Shown here piece by piece: positions 7,635 to 17,075 of a stretch of 58,953 bases of DNA; position 1 is the stretch's first letter; the number at the start of each line of letters is the position of its first letter. Position numbers and translations under genes: made by a program. This DNA comes from an uncultured Robinsoniella sp. (lineage in GTDB: Bacteria; Bacillota; Clostridia; Lachnospirales; Lachnospiraceae): contig UQGG01000043.1 of assembly GCA_900540475.1 (NCBI GenBank), positions 1 to 58,953 of the forward strand, given 5' to 3'. The notes under the pieces were generated by a model that ran no database searches, was not told the DNA's origin, and saw only the letters and a list, made by a program, of their open reading frames with translations.

Positions 7635-9491
7635 GTGGGTATATTACACAAAGATTTGAGGTGGATTAAAACCAAGATGAAAAGAAGTAAGAATGCAAAA
7701 AAGGAACTCCGCAGATGTCTGTTTGACATTCTTTTTGGTGTGAGCGTGGTTTTCATCCTAATTTCCTTTTCTGTCTACAGTGTATATATCTGGCATGAGA
7801 ATACAAGGGAATCAGATCAATATAACAGGGAGTTTGTCAAGAATATCTGTATGCAGATTGATGATGCAATTCAGGATATGGATACAGTGGCATGCCAGAT
7901 CGTGGCGAATCAGGAACTTCAGAAAATGTTAATGGCAGCGCGAACACAAGAATATCAGGATCGCAATTATTTTGAATATAATTTAGTTGAACGCTGGAAA
8001 GCCCAAGAAATACTATGGGTCTTCAATATGCCGCACAAGCTTGTAGAGGGTATTCATGTTTTCACAAACAGTTCCTATGTGGGATTGAGTATGTCTCCAA
8101 GCCCTAAAATAGTAAAGCAGAATTCCTCAAATCCAAAATGGGATGTGGAAAAGGATCAGTACAGTGTTTTGCCGCCTCACAGAGATGATTGGACGCAGTC
8201 TGGAGATAGCTGCTTTTCCGTAGTGCGCAGAATGATACACACGAATTCTCCATTCGAGGATCTTGGCTTTGTGGAGGTTCAGAAATCAGACAGTCTTTTG
8301 AAAGATATATGCTCGGCAGAGGACAGGGGTGCAGATTATGAAATTATAATACTGGATGAAAGTAAGAAGGAGATATTTTCTCTGGGTGATTCCGATAGCT
8401 GGAAAAGTTTACAGTTTGCCAGCTATCCGGGAGAGATTGAAAGTATAGAGTACACAGGTTCTAATGGTGTAAAAATGATTGCAATGTTCGGTATGGCGGA
8501 AGAGGTAACATGGACAGTAATGCTTACTCAGCGTAAATCAGTATATATGCAGCCAGTCTATACCATTGTAACGATTGTGACAGTTGTTGGTGTATTGCTT
8601 CTTGGAATTCTTGCTGTGGCTTTTGCTATCACTGCACGCCAGATTGCAGAGCCTATCAACCGATTAGCAAGTCAGGTTAGGAAAGTGTCGTTGGAAAATC
8701 CGCTTCAGACTAGAGAAATTACTGGAAAATACTGCGAAGTAGAGATGTTGCGGGATGCATTTGAAGAGATGACAGCAAAACTGAAAGGATCAGCGGAACA
8801 ACTGGCTATGATAAGTGAAAGTGAATTATGTTTGAGGATTGACCAGTTGCAGGCAAAAATTAATCCCCATTTTTTATATAATGCGCTTATGTCCATCGGA
8901 GCAGCCGGTGAGGAGACTGGAAATGAAAAAGTGGAGCAGATGTGTTTTGAACTAAGTGCTTTGTTTCGGTATATCAGTGCGGATCACCCACAAATGGTTA
9001 CTTTGCAGGAGGAAATGGAACATGTGGGACTTTATCTTCATTTTATGAAATATAGGTATGAGGATTGTTTTCAATACAATAGTGAATTGGAGCCGCATGT
9101 GGCATCTGTTCCGGTAAGCCGTCTGATTTTTCAGCCCATTATTGAGAACTGTTTTAGCCATGGGTTTAAGTCCATTGCTCCTCCTTTTTTGCTATCTGCC
9201 GTTTGCCGCGAGACTAAAGACGGATGGAGGTTTTGTGTAGAGGATAATGGACGTGGATTTGACAGCGAAAGCCAGGAAAGAATACTGTTAAAAATAAAGC
9301 GTATAGATAGAATTTTTGAAAATAAATATGGATATGAAAAACTTCAGCCAGATAATATGGCTATCATAAGCGTGTATGTCAGACTGAAATATCAATATCG
9401 CAGTCGAATAAGGATTCAAATAGATAATGATTCCAGCTTGGGAGGAGCACGAGTGGTTATTGAGGTGAAGGAACGGAGGGAAGAGCTATGA
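7635..9491 (+). CDS. YesM-like sensor histidine kinase
   Basis: 618 residues if the GTG at 7635 is used (AGGGCGG 7 bases upstream); an ATG at 7677 preceded by GAGGTGG is a reasonable alternative. The order is a membrane helix at about 29-53, a roughly 250-residue extracellular sensor, a second helix at about 308-332, a HAMP linker, a His_kinase motif LQAKINPHFLYNAL with phospho-acceptor His412, and an HATPase domain (IIENCFSHGF, DNGRGFDS). This family senses carbohydrates or partner binding proteins. Its last four bases overlap the regulator start (ATGA), so the two are coupled. Confidence 0.9.
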   Translation: MGILHKDLRWIKTKMKRSKNAKKELRRCLFDILFGVSVVFILISFSVYSVYIWHENTRESDQYNREFVKNICMQIDDAIQDMDTVACQIVANQELQKMLMAARTQEYQDRNYFEYNLVERWKAQEILWVFNMPHKLVEGIHVFTNSSYVGLSMSPSPKIVKQNSSNPKWDVEKDQYSVLPPHRDDWTQSGDSCFSVVRRMIHTNSPFEDLGFVEVQKSDSLLKDICSAEDRGADYEIIILDESKKEIFSLGDSDSWKSLQFASYPGEIESIEYTGSNGVKMIAMFGMAEEVTWTVMLTQRKSVYMQPVYTIVTIVTVVGVLLLGILAVAFAITARQIAEPINRLASQVRKVSLENPLQTREITGKYCEVEMLRDAFEEMTAKLKGSAEQLAMISESELCLRIDQLQAKINPHFLYNALMSIGAAGEETGNEKVEQMCFELSALFRYISADHPQMVTLQEEMEHVGLYLHFMKYRYEDCFQYNSELEPHVASVPVSRLIFQPIIENCFSHGFKSIAPPFLLSAVCRETKDGWRFCVEDNGRGFDSESQERILLKIKRIDRIFENKYGYEKLQPDNMAIISVYVRLKYQYRSRIRIQIDNDSSLGGARVVIEVKERREEL

Positions 9492-11017
9492 TACGATGCG
9501 TCGTAATTGATGATGAGCCGTTAATCCTGCGAAGCATTAAGGCAAAGATCCAACGCCTGAATTCACATTTCCAGGTAGTAGCTGTGGCTACAAATGGATT
9601 GGATGGTATGAAAGCCATAAGAGAATACAATCCAGATGTGGTGTTTACGGATATCTACATGCCGTTAATGGACGGGTTAAAGCTGATTGAGAATCTTAGA
9701 GAAGAAAATAAATCTGCCAAGATAGTTATTCTCAGCGGCTATAAAGAATTTGAATATGCTAAGAAAGCATTGCAATATGACGTGAAAGATTATCTGTTGA
9801 AGCCCATTGACAATCAAAAATTAACAGGTTTGTTAAAAGAATTGGAGGGGGATGTATGTCATACTCGTCTGGAAGAGAAGCGAAAGCTTCTGGAGAGTGC
9901 CAGGCAGGGAATGCTAATGCAGGATCACTTGTTTGATGCTAATTCTGTATTTTTTGATGAGGGCAGGCTATCCCTGCTTGAATGTAAATTGTGCCTGGGT
10001 TCCTATTTTTTTCACCGAACTAGTTCCCTGGAAGTGAACTGCAAAAATAGTTCAGTAATAGATTACGAGTCTATATGTAAGGAAGTTGATCCGGGAGAGT
10101 ACTTTCAATTTGTGTTTAATGGCAAGTTTCAAAATGAAGCGGAAATTTTTTTCCTAATGGATGAGTGTATTGATATCGATGAGTTTACAAATAAATTTTA
10201 CAGGACCGTGAAAAGTAATATTGGAGGAAATATACATGTGACATGTATTGTATCCAGAATTGTGAAGAGTTTAGAGGATATACCCGGGTTAAGTCGTGAA
10301 GTTGAAAACGTAATGTTTAAAAAACTTATTTTTTCTATTTCGGAATTGATTTATACGTCTGACGGTTTAAATAATCAGGATGTAATAGAAAATCTTGACG
10401 CAGCCTTCAATGAGCTGTCAAAAGAGTTGCATGGAGAAGACCCGGATAGAACAGTTGACAGAATACATAAAATAATGAATATCTGTAAAGCAGAACGATA
10501 TACCCAATTAATGCTGACACAGGTGATAAACGGGATACTGAAATGTCTGGGAATGATACCCGGCGACAGAATAGAACAGGTTTCCAATCTGACCATATGT
10601 TCCTGCGACAATTATGAAGAATTGGAGCAGACAGCAGAAGAATGGGTAAGAAACCAGTATCATATAGGAAATTCTGAAATCAATGAGTCAAATACCCGTG
10701 ATAAAATGGATGAGATTGAGGCTTATATTGCACGTCATTATAAAGAGCATCTGATGGTACAGGATATAGCACATCATTTTGAATTTAATTATTCTTACTT
10801 TAGTACTCTATTTCGAAAATATAAGGGAATTTCGCCAAATGAATATATGATTAATAAGAGGGTGGAACAGGCAAAGTTTCTTTTGCGGACCTATCGGGAA
10901 ATGACAGTAAAAAACGTTGCATGGAAAGTAGGATATGAAGATTCTTATTATTTTAGTCGTATTTTTAAAAGCGTTACAGGACAGACCCCTTCGGAATACC
11001 GGAGTGGGAAAATATAA
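9488..11017 (+). CDS. YesN-like response regulator with AraC-type DNA-binding domain
   Basis: 509 residues. The receiver domain (1-120) has the acidic pair DDE at 8-10, phospho-acceptor Asp55 (TDIYMP) and Lys105 (LLKPID). A linker of about 280 residues follows, as is usual for the long YesN subgroup. Two helix-turn-helix motifs of the AraC family occupy about 410-509, ending GQTPSEYRSGKI. It is translationally coupled to the kinase. It probably activates the flanking transporter genes and the GH42 gene when the sugar is sensed (inference from gene order). Confidence 0.9.
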   Translation: MIRCVVIDDEPLILRSIKAKIQRLNSHFQVVAVATNGLDGMKAIREYNPDVVFTDIYMPLMDGLKLIENLREENKSAKIVILSGYKEFEYAKKALQYDVKDYLLKPIDNQKLTGLLKELEGDVCHTRLEEKRKLLESARQGMLMQDHLFDANSVFFDEGRLSLLECKLCLGSYFFHRTSSLEVNCKNSSVIDYESICKEVDPGEYFQFVFNGKFQNEAEIFFLMDECIDIDEFTNKFYRTVKSNIGGNIHVTCIVSRIVKSLEDIPGLSREVENVMFKKLIFSISELIYTSDGLNNQDVIENLDAAFNELSKELHGEDPDRTVDRIHKIMNICKAERYTQLMLTQVINGILKCLGMIPGDRIEQVSNLTICSCDNYEELEQTAEEWVRNQYHIGNSEINESNTRDKMDEIEAYIARHYKEHLMVQDIAHHFEFNYSYFSTLFRKYKGISPNEYMINKRVEQAKFLLRTYREMTVKNVAWKVGYEDSYYFSRIFKSVTGQTPSEYRSGKI

Positions 11018-11069
11018 TGAAAAAAACTAAATATAACTGTCATAGGATGGTAGAGAAAAGGGGTAGCAA

Positions 11070-13217
11070 ATGGAGAAACAGATAATATACGGTGTACAAT
11101 ACTACCGATTTCCAACGCCAGTTAAAGAGGAATGGGAATCTGATATTAAGAGTATTCAAAAGCACGGTTTTAATACGATAAAAATATGGGCAGTATGGAG
11201 GACAAACCAGCCGGAAGAGGACAAGTATGATTTTGATGATCTGGATACGCTGATGGGATTGGCAACAGCCCATGGTTTGTCTGTTATCATAAATATTATT
11301 ATGGATGCTGCGCCAGCATGGTTATATGAAAAATACCCAGAATGTATTATGGAAATGGCTAACGGACAAAAACTTCACCCCCAGGCGCCTCTATACCGAC
11401 AGATGGGCGGAGCTCCGGGACCATGTTATCATCATAAGGGTGCATCCGAGTTTAAATATTTATTTATTAAAAAACTTGCAGAACATTTTGCGGAAAATGA
11501 AACTTTGCTATATTGGGACCTCTGGAATGAACCGGAACTCACATGTGGCCTTGCACGGGAAGCAGATATGTCGAGTATGGTGTGCTATTGTGAAGCTTCC
11601 GTAAATGATTTTCGTGTATGGCTGACAGAGAAATACGGTACGATAGATGCGCTGAACCAGTCATGGAAACGAAATTATCAGGGGTTTGCTGAAATTGAGG
11701 CGCCCAGGCTGGGCAACACCTACTGCGATATGGTGGATTGGAGGACTTTTTTTTCGGAGACGCTTACAGATGATTTGAGAGAGCGGATTCGTGTTGTAAA
11801 AGAAGTAGACAGCCGACACCCGTTGATGGTACATACTGTGCCGATACCATATTTTAATATGATTAATGCTTGCTGTGACGATTACAAAATGTCTAAGTTA
11901 TGTGATGTATACGGCAACAGCATTGGTCATGAGCCGTATATGGCTGTTATGGCAGTATGCGCAGCCGGAGAAAAAACCGTGCTCAGTGCAGAGATACATA
12001 TTGTAGGTGGTGAAAGTTTTAATCGTCCGTCTGTTCAAACGTTTCGAGATTTTCAACAACAGGTATATACGCCCCTTGCCCATGGAATAAAAGGTTTTCT
12101 TTACTGGCAATATCGGCCGGAGCGATGTGGGAGGGAAGGACCTGCATGGGGACTCACAGCGATGGATGGTGGAAATCATGAACGATTGGAATTTGCATCC
12201 CGTGTGGGAGAGGCTTTGAAAACCTATGGTGATATTTTAGTGGATGCAAAGCCTGCCAGGGGAAAAATTGTTCTTGTCAGGGATTGCAAAAATGAGATCT
12301 TCACATGGTGTGCTAATGATTCCACGGATAAGTATATGAACTCAATTTTGGGAGCATTTGATGCTTTTTATATTCTCAATTATCAGGTAGATATAAAATC
12401 GACTGATCAATTACTGGAGGAAGGTATGGATAGTTATGCTATGGTTTATTATCCCAGTCCGTATTTTATGACACAATCAATGGCGAATGCGTTACGCCAG
12501 TTTGTACATGGAGGAGGAATGCTGGTATCAGAAGCGTTTTTTGGTGCCTACCAGGGAGAAGAGAACCTTCATTCGGAACAGGTTCCTGGATATGGATTTG
12601 AAGAAGTTTTCGGTGCGAGGGAGGGAAGAGACCTTTCCACAGCATCGCTGTCAGCAGCTTATGGGAAGCAGTGGTGTGTAGAGAACGAAGATAAAAATCT
12701 AATTCAGTTCACTGGCGGACTCTTAGGGGTGGAATATTCCTTTGTGGGTTATTACTTTTTAGAGGAACTGATTCCAGATGCAGGAACCGGAGTTGGAAAA
12801 ACTCCTGGGGAAAATCCTATGACAATGATGGTCACAAATCGGTACGGGAAAGGGAAAACTGTTGTGTGTGGCACTTTGCTGGGGGCAGCGTACCGGGCAT
12901 CGGGAGATAAAGGAGTACTGCGACTTTTTGATGAATTTGCACAGCTGGCGTCCGTGGATAAAAATGCTATAACCAGTCAGTCTGGTGTTCGGGTAGATAT
13001 TCTGACGTGTGAGATGGGATGGACCGTAGTTCTTCGCAGAATAGATTCAGAAAGTGGAGATGTATCAGTGGTTTTACCTGTTACGGTTTCACCTGTATCC
13101 AATATATTTGTAGATATCGATACGGCTGAAAAATATATTCTTACGGAGCAAGAAGAAATAAAAATTTCGCTGGAAGGAAACGGAATCAAGGTTTTGGTTG
13201 GATATCGTCGCTGTTAA
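11070..13217 (+). CDS. Beta-galactosidase, glycoside hydrolase family 42
   Basis: 715 residues, slightly longer than typical GH42 enzymes of about 650-700. A TIM barrel starts with GVQYYRFPTP and FNTIKIWAVW. The acid/base Glu is E154 in YWDLWNEPE, and the nucleophile is probably E308 in TVLSAEIH. A trimerisation-like domain with VHGGGMLVSEAFFG and a C-terminal beta domain follow. There is no signal peptide, so it acts in the cytoplasm on imported galactosides. It lies 52 bp after the response regulator and closes locus 1. The linkage specificity, and whether beta-galactoside or alpha-L-arabinopyranoside is preferred, cannot be read from the sequence. Confidence 0.88.
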   Translation: MEKQIIYGVQYYRFPTPVKEEWESDIKSIQKHGFNTIKIWAVWRTNQPEEDKYDFDDLDTLMGLATAHGLSVIINIIMDAAPAWLYEKYPECIMEMANGQKLHPQAPLYRQMGGAPGPCYHHKGASEFKYLFIKKLAEHFAENETLLYWDLWNEPELTCGLAREADMSSMVCYCEASVNDFRVWLTEKYGTIDALNQSWKRNYQGFAEIEAPRLGNTYCDMVDWRTFFSETLTDDLRERIRVVKEVDSRHPLMVHTVPIPYFNMINACCDDYKMSKLCDVYGNSIGHEPYMAVMAVCAAGEKTVLSAEIHIVGGESFNRPSVQTFRDFQQQVYTPLAHGIKGFLYWQYRPERCGREGPAWGLTAMDGGNHERLEFASRVGEALKTYGDILVDAKPARGKIVLVRDCKNEIFTWCANDSTDKYMNSILGAFDAFYILNYQVDIKSTDQLLEEGMDSYAMVYYPSPYFMTQSMANALRQFVHGGGMLVSEAFFGAYQGEENLHSEQVPGYGFEEVFGAREGRDLSTASLSAAYGKQWCVENEDKNLIQFTGGLLGVEYSFVGYYFLEELIPDAGTGVGKTPGENPMTMMVTNRYGKGKTVVCGTLLGAAYRASGDKGVLRLFDEFAQLASVDKNAITSQSGVRVDILTCEMGWTVVLRRIDSESGDVSVVLPVTVSPVSNIFVDIDTAEKYILTEQEEIKISLEGNGIKVLVGYRRC

Positions 13218-13247
13218 AATCTAAACGGCTAATACTCTAAGTTTGTG

Positions 13248-13281
13248 TCCCCTATATCCTCATTTATGTAGATGTAGGGGA
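13248..13281 (+). terminator. Hairpin after the GH42 gene, probable terminator of locus 1
   Basis: An 11-bp stem with one G-T pair (TCCCCTATATC with GATGTAGGGGA) and 12-base loop, 30 bp after the stop. Only TTT follows, so termination may be incomplete. Confidence 0.5.
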
Positions 13282-13343
13282 TTTGAGGTGTAAAATGTGT
13301 ATTCTATTTTTAATATAAAATAGAGTTGTTAAGCGAATTCTGC

Positions 13344-14117
13344 TTATTCCAGATAAATCTTCCGCAGATCCCCTGGCGTCATATTCAACCGTTTCTGAAA
13401 GGAAGCATAGAGCCTCCGCTCATTTGTATACCCAACCAGATCGCTGACTTCAGCTATGGACATGTCAGGCTCGTCCAGCAGCAGTTCTGCTGCTTTGCGG
13501 ATCCGGATATAGTCGAGCAGATATGTAAAGCTGTGGTCTGTATATTTATTGATCAGGGAGGAGATGTAGCTGGTGTGGAAGAACAGTTCCTCACTGATGG
13601 TCTGCAGTGATATATCCTTCATATAATTTTTCCTGATATAATTCATGATCCGCTGCAGGGATGACGGCATGGAGGCGATATCAGGATCCCACTCGAAGTA
13701 TGCCAGATCTGTAAAAGGTCTGGCTGTCTTTTTTTCAGTGGAATCGTTGTGCAGGTTTTCATAGATCCGCTGAAGGATTTCCAGCAGCTCTTCCTTATCC
13801 AGCGGCTTCAGAAGATAGTCCAGGACACCATAGCGTATAGCCTGCCGGGCATATGAGAAATTATCGTGCCCGGAAAGGATAATAAAATTTTCGCAGAGAT
13901 CTTTGGATTTCAGACGGCGGATTAATTCAAGCCCTGTCATATCAGGCATGACGATGTCGGTGATCACAACATCGGGATATAAAATTTCGCTTGCAGATAA
14001 AGCCTGGGCACTGTCTGCACAGCTCTTCAGCTTGAATGGGATATTCAGGTTCGTGCTCAGGATGCTTACAATTCCTTCTCTTATATGAGTCTCATCTTCA
14101 ACTACCAGTATTTTCAT
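13344..14117 (-). CDS. Short response regulator, receiver plus AraC-type domain
   Basis: 257 residues: a receiver domain with Asp54 (TDIVMPDM) and Lys104 (LLKPLD) joined almost directly to an AraC-type double helix-turn-helix (about 155-257, ending MTPGDLRKIY). It lacks the long middle region present in the regulator of locus 1. AGGAGG lies before the ATG. The gene starts 20 bases inside the end of the kinase gene, so the two are coupled. It is the likely activator of the divergent transporter and GH95 operon (inference). Confidence 0.9.
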   Translation of the reverse strand: MKILVVEDETHIREGIVSILSTNLNIPFKLKSCADSAQALSASEILYPDVVITDIVMPDMTGLELIRRLKSKDLCENFIILSGHDNFSYARQAIRYGVLDYLLKPLDKEELLEILQRIYENLHNDSTEKKTARPFTDLAYFEWDPDIASMPSSLQRIMNYIRKNYMKDISLQTISEELFFHTSYISSLINKYTDHSFTYLLDYIRIRKAAELLLDEPDMSIAEVSDLVGYTNERRLYASFQKRLNMTPGDLRKIYLE

Positions 14118-15846
14118 TTTCGTTTCCTCCTGTTCTTTTTAAATATATCGTGACAGTTGTGCCTTTATTCTGGCTGCTCTTGATTTGCAGAGCATAATCC
14201 TTTCCAAAGAAAGCCTGCAGGCGGTTATTTATACTGTTAAGTCCAATATGTGCATCTCGGATGTAATTTGTCTTTTTCAGTGATTCATTGAGGCTGGTAA
14301 GCTCCCGGGGCAGAATTCCCTCCCCGTTATCGGTGATTTCCAGGATGACATCACCGTAAGGCATTGTCTCGAACCGATCCCTTACATTCAGCTCAATCGT
14401 CAGGGGAGATACAGCAGTTCTGGCATGCTTGATGGCATTTTCCAGGAGCGGCTGCAGTATAAAGCGGGGACACATAATATCATCGATTTCCGTGAAAACG
14501 GATATGTGGATAATCAGTTTTTCCAGCATACGGATTTTATGGATATCCAGATAGTTTTTTGCATGGAGCAGTTCATCCGATAGCTGAACAAAGCCGGTAT
14601 TGCTGTTCAGATTGTACCGCATAAATTTGCCCAGGGAGATGACCATGGCGGCTGTTTGTTCATCCTTTGCCTGTTCAGCCGACATATGGATATTTTCCAG
14701 GATATTATATAAAAAATGCGGTTCTATCTGTGCCTGAAGCGCATAGAATTCTGCATCTTTTTTCTCCAGCTCCGTATGGTAGATCTGATAGAGAAGATCG
14801 TTAATTCTGGTTACCATATGATTGTAAGAGGACGTGAGCTGTCCGATTTCGTCCCGGCAGCCAGGCACCTTCAGCGGGACCAGATTGTCTGCCTGGGACT
14901 GGCTGATATGTTTCTGGAGTCGGCTGATTCTTCTTGTAATGGAAGTGGTGATACCATAATATCCGGCTGAGAGTACCAGGAATAGTAAAAGCAGCAGAAT
15001 CAGCAAGGTGCTGCCGTTATAATTCAGTGATGCTTCTAAATCCAGTTCCTGAAACATGGTGAGATGAAGTTCAGCTATAGCAGTCTCGCAGACAGATATC
15101 TGCCCGCCGTCTGTCTTATCAGGATGAAAGGGCGTATATTCCGGTGAATTTCCCGTAAACCGGATTGGATTCGTGTCATTTTCGAAAGAGGCGTACAAGG
15201 TCCCCGACAGAGAAGCAAAATTTTCCATCAGAGAGGCAAGTGATACGTCTACCTGCAGCGTTGTGACAGCAGCAGAATAATTGCCATTGTACAGACACTG
15301 GTAATAAGTAATGGTTTTAGCTTCGCCAGGAACTTTATACCATACACCGTTGATCAGATCCTTGATGCTGGCATGCAAATCATCCGGGAGAGGGGATGTC
15401 TCAGAGGAAATCAAATGATTGCCCCAGTTCAGATAATAAGGCTTTGTCCCATAAAACAGTATGTTCTGTATGGAAGAATCTGATTTCAGCAGATAGCTCA
15501 GCAGAGGCTGGATATCTTTTATGTAATAGTACAGTTCTTCTGACTGGGAGTCATAGACACCATTCAGATAGGAATTCAAAGTACTGTTGCTGCTGAGAAA
15601 ATCGGCGGATTCCTGTATCTTATTTAATTGAATGTTTAAGTTCTTCTGCGCTATATCCAGTGCACTTTTTTCATTTTGTATATACTGCTTCAAAACGGAA
15701 TCATAGTTCTGATTATACAGAGAATATTCCAGCACGGTGGTTGGCAGCAGGATAATGATGATATAACCCAGCAGAAGCTTGTGCGAGAGCTTCAGATCCA
15801 TGAACAGATGGTATAATTTAGTCATTGCCTGTTTTGGTGTATTCAT
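14098..15846 (-). CDS. YesM-like sensor histidine kinase
   Basis: 582 residues. A membrane helix at about 22-43, an extracellular sensor region to about 277, a second helix at about 278-300, a HAMP segment, then FYALQAQIEPHFLYNIL with phospho-acceptor His377 and an HATPase domain (LLENAIKHA, DNGEGI). AAGGAG precedes the ATG. It forms a two-gene unit with the regulator 13344-14117. Its orientation, divergent from the LplB-type operon, is typical of systems that sense a sugar and switch on its importer. Confidence 0.9.
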   Translation of the reverse strand: MNTPKQAMTKLYHLFMDLKLSHKLLLGYIIIILLPTTVLEYSLYNQNYDSVLKQYIQNEKSALDIAQKNLNIQLNKIQESADFLSSNSTLNSYLNGVYDSQSEELYYYIKDIQPLLSYLLKSDSSIQNILFYGTKPYYLNWGNHLISSETSPLPDDLHASIKDLINGVWYKVPGEAKTITYYQCLYNGNYSAAVTTLQVDVSLASLMENFASLSGTLYASFENDTNPIRFTGNSPEYTPFHPDKTDGGQISVCETAIAELHLTMFQELDLEASLNYNGSTLLILLLLLFLVLSAGYYGITTSITRRISRLQKHISQSQADNLVPLKVPGCRDEIGQLTSSYNHMVTRINDLLYQIYHTELEKKDAEFYALQAQIEPHFLYNILENIHMSAEQAKDEQTAAMVISLGKFMRYNLNSNTGFVQLSDELLHAKNYLDIHKIRMLEKLIIHISVFTEIDDIMCPRFILQPLLENAIKHARTAVSPLTIELNVRDRFETMPYGDVILEITDNGEGILPRELTSLNESLKKTNYIRDAHIGLNSINNRLQAFFGKDYALQIKSSQNKGTTVTIYLKRTGGNENENTGS

Positions 15847-16014
15847 AGGAGTCTCCTTTAGATTTGGAATATGTGATATATGCCTAATTATGTTGAGCGT
15901 TGTATTGGATTATCATACATTTTTATATATTAGAGCATACACTATTTGTTGAAAATATTCAAATAAACAGGAAGATGAGTATAAAAAACAGCATGATATA
16001 TTAATTTTCAACAG

Positions 16015-16043
16015 TTAACAAAAAACTGACCCGATGATATGAT
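16015..16043 (+). promoter_or_regulatory. Promoter of carbohydrate locus 2
   Basis: TTAACA at 16015-16020, a 17-bp spacer and TATGAT at 16038-16043, about 80 bp before the first permease. The region to the left, up to 15846, shares the divergent control zone with the kinase gene. Confidence 0.55.
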
Positions 16044-16063
16044 CATAACATAGCACAGGGGGC

Positions 16064-16089
16064 ATCCGGTAAAGCGTGCAGTACCGGAT
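16064..16089 (+). other. Leader hairpin upstream of the first permease of locus 2
   Basis: A perfect 8-bp inverted repeat (ATCCGGTA with TACCGGAT) around a 10-base loop, downstream of the predicted promoter and before the ribosome binding site. It may stabilise the leader or bind a regulator. Confidence 0.4.
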
Positions 16090-16125
16090 AAACTCAAACA
16101 GCCAGAAAAGAAAGGGGAGAACAGG

Positions 16126-17064
16126 ATGAAAAAGCTATCCGCACTGAAGACGTTCAAGAAACAGCTTCCGCTGCAGATTTTTGTATTAGCCGGGATTGTG
16201 TATCTGTTTATATTTAATTTTATTCCCATGTTTGGAATCATTATGGGATTTAAGGATTACGACATTGTAATGGGGGTAAAGGGGATCTTTACCAGCGAAT
16301 GGGTAGGGTTAAAATATTTTAAAGAGTTTATCTCAGATTATAATTTTCCCAGTCTGATTAAGAATACTGTTGGTATCAGCCTTCTGAAGCTGATCTTTAC
16401 TTTTCCGCTTCCCATATTGTTTGCCATCATGCTCAGCGAGATTCGCTCTGTAAAGTTTAAGAAGCTGATCCAGACCTGCAGTTATCTGCCGCATTTTATA
16501 TCATGGGTGATTATATCCGGAATATCATTCCAGTTCCTTTCATCCGGCGGCATTATTAACACATTGTTTATGCACATGGGGTTGATTGACAAGCCAATCG
16601 GTTTTCTGACAGATGCTTCCAAATACTGGGGGTTCGCAGTGTTCTCGGATGTCTGGAAGGAAATGGGGTGGTGGACCATCGTATTTCTGGCGGCTATCGT
16701 AGGCGTCAGCCAGGACCTTTTTGAAGCAGCACAGATTGACGGTGCGGGAAGGCTGCAGCGGATATGGCACATCACACTTCCTTGTATTAAACCTACCATT
16801 GTGGTGGTGCTGATCCTGGCGCTTGGGAATCTGTTCGGGGGAGGTCTGAGCGGTTCCAATTTTGAGCAGAGCTATCTCATGGGGAACAGTATGAATAAGG
16901 AATCCTCACAGATTATACAGACTTATGTATTCCAGGTAGGTCTGGCACAGGGAAGATATGCATATGCAACAGCGGTAGGACTGATTCAGTCTGTCATATC
17001 ATTATTCCTGATATTTTCCAGTAACTTTTTCTCTAAAAAAGTTTCAGGAACAGGGTTATTTTAG
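16126..17064 (+). CDS. ABC transporter permease, LplB/YteP type
   Basis: 312 residues with an N-terminal basic segment and six membrane helices. The EAA loop is LFEAAQIDGAGRLQRIWHI around residues 199-217, and the last third (GNSMNKESSQIIQTYVFQVG) is typical of the LplB/YteP subgroup that imports complex polysaccharide fragments. AAAGGGGAG precedes the ATG. The second permease begins 11 bp downstream. Confidence 0.9.
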   Translation: MKKLSALKTFKKQLPLQIFVLAGIVYLFIFNFIPMFGIIMGFKDYDIVMGVKGIFTSEWVGLKYFKEFISDYNFPSLIKNTVGISLLKLIFTFPLPILFAIMLSEIRSVKFKKLIQTCSYLPHFISWVIISGISFQFLSSGGIINTLFMHMGLIDKPIGFLTDASKYWGFAVFSDVWKEMGWWTIVFLAAIVGVSQDLFEAAQIDGAGRLQRIWHITLPCIKPTIVVVLILALGNLFGGGLSGSNFEQSYLMGNSMNKESSQIIQTYVFQVGLAQGRYAYATAVGLIQSVISLFLIFSSNFFSKKVSGTGLF

Positions 17065-17075
17065 GAGGTGGTGAA

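Noticed and set aside
7550..7756. Minus-strand frame over the permease/kinase junction
   Set aside because: It lies opposite two well-supported genes, with no ribosome binding site or family match.
13218..16125. A riboswitch or T-box in the leaders of the carbohydrate operons
   Set aside because: Only simple hairpins were found; no conserved core of a known class could be recognised.
16482..16859. Minus-strand frame opposite the LplB-type permease
   Set aside because: A Pro/Ser/Thr-rich antisense shadow of a membrane protein gene, without start signals.
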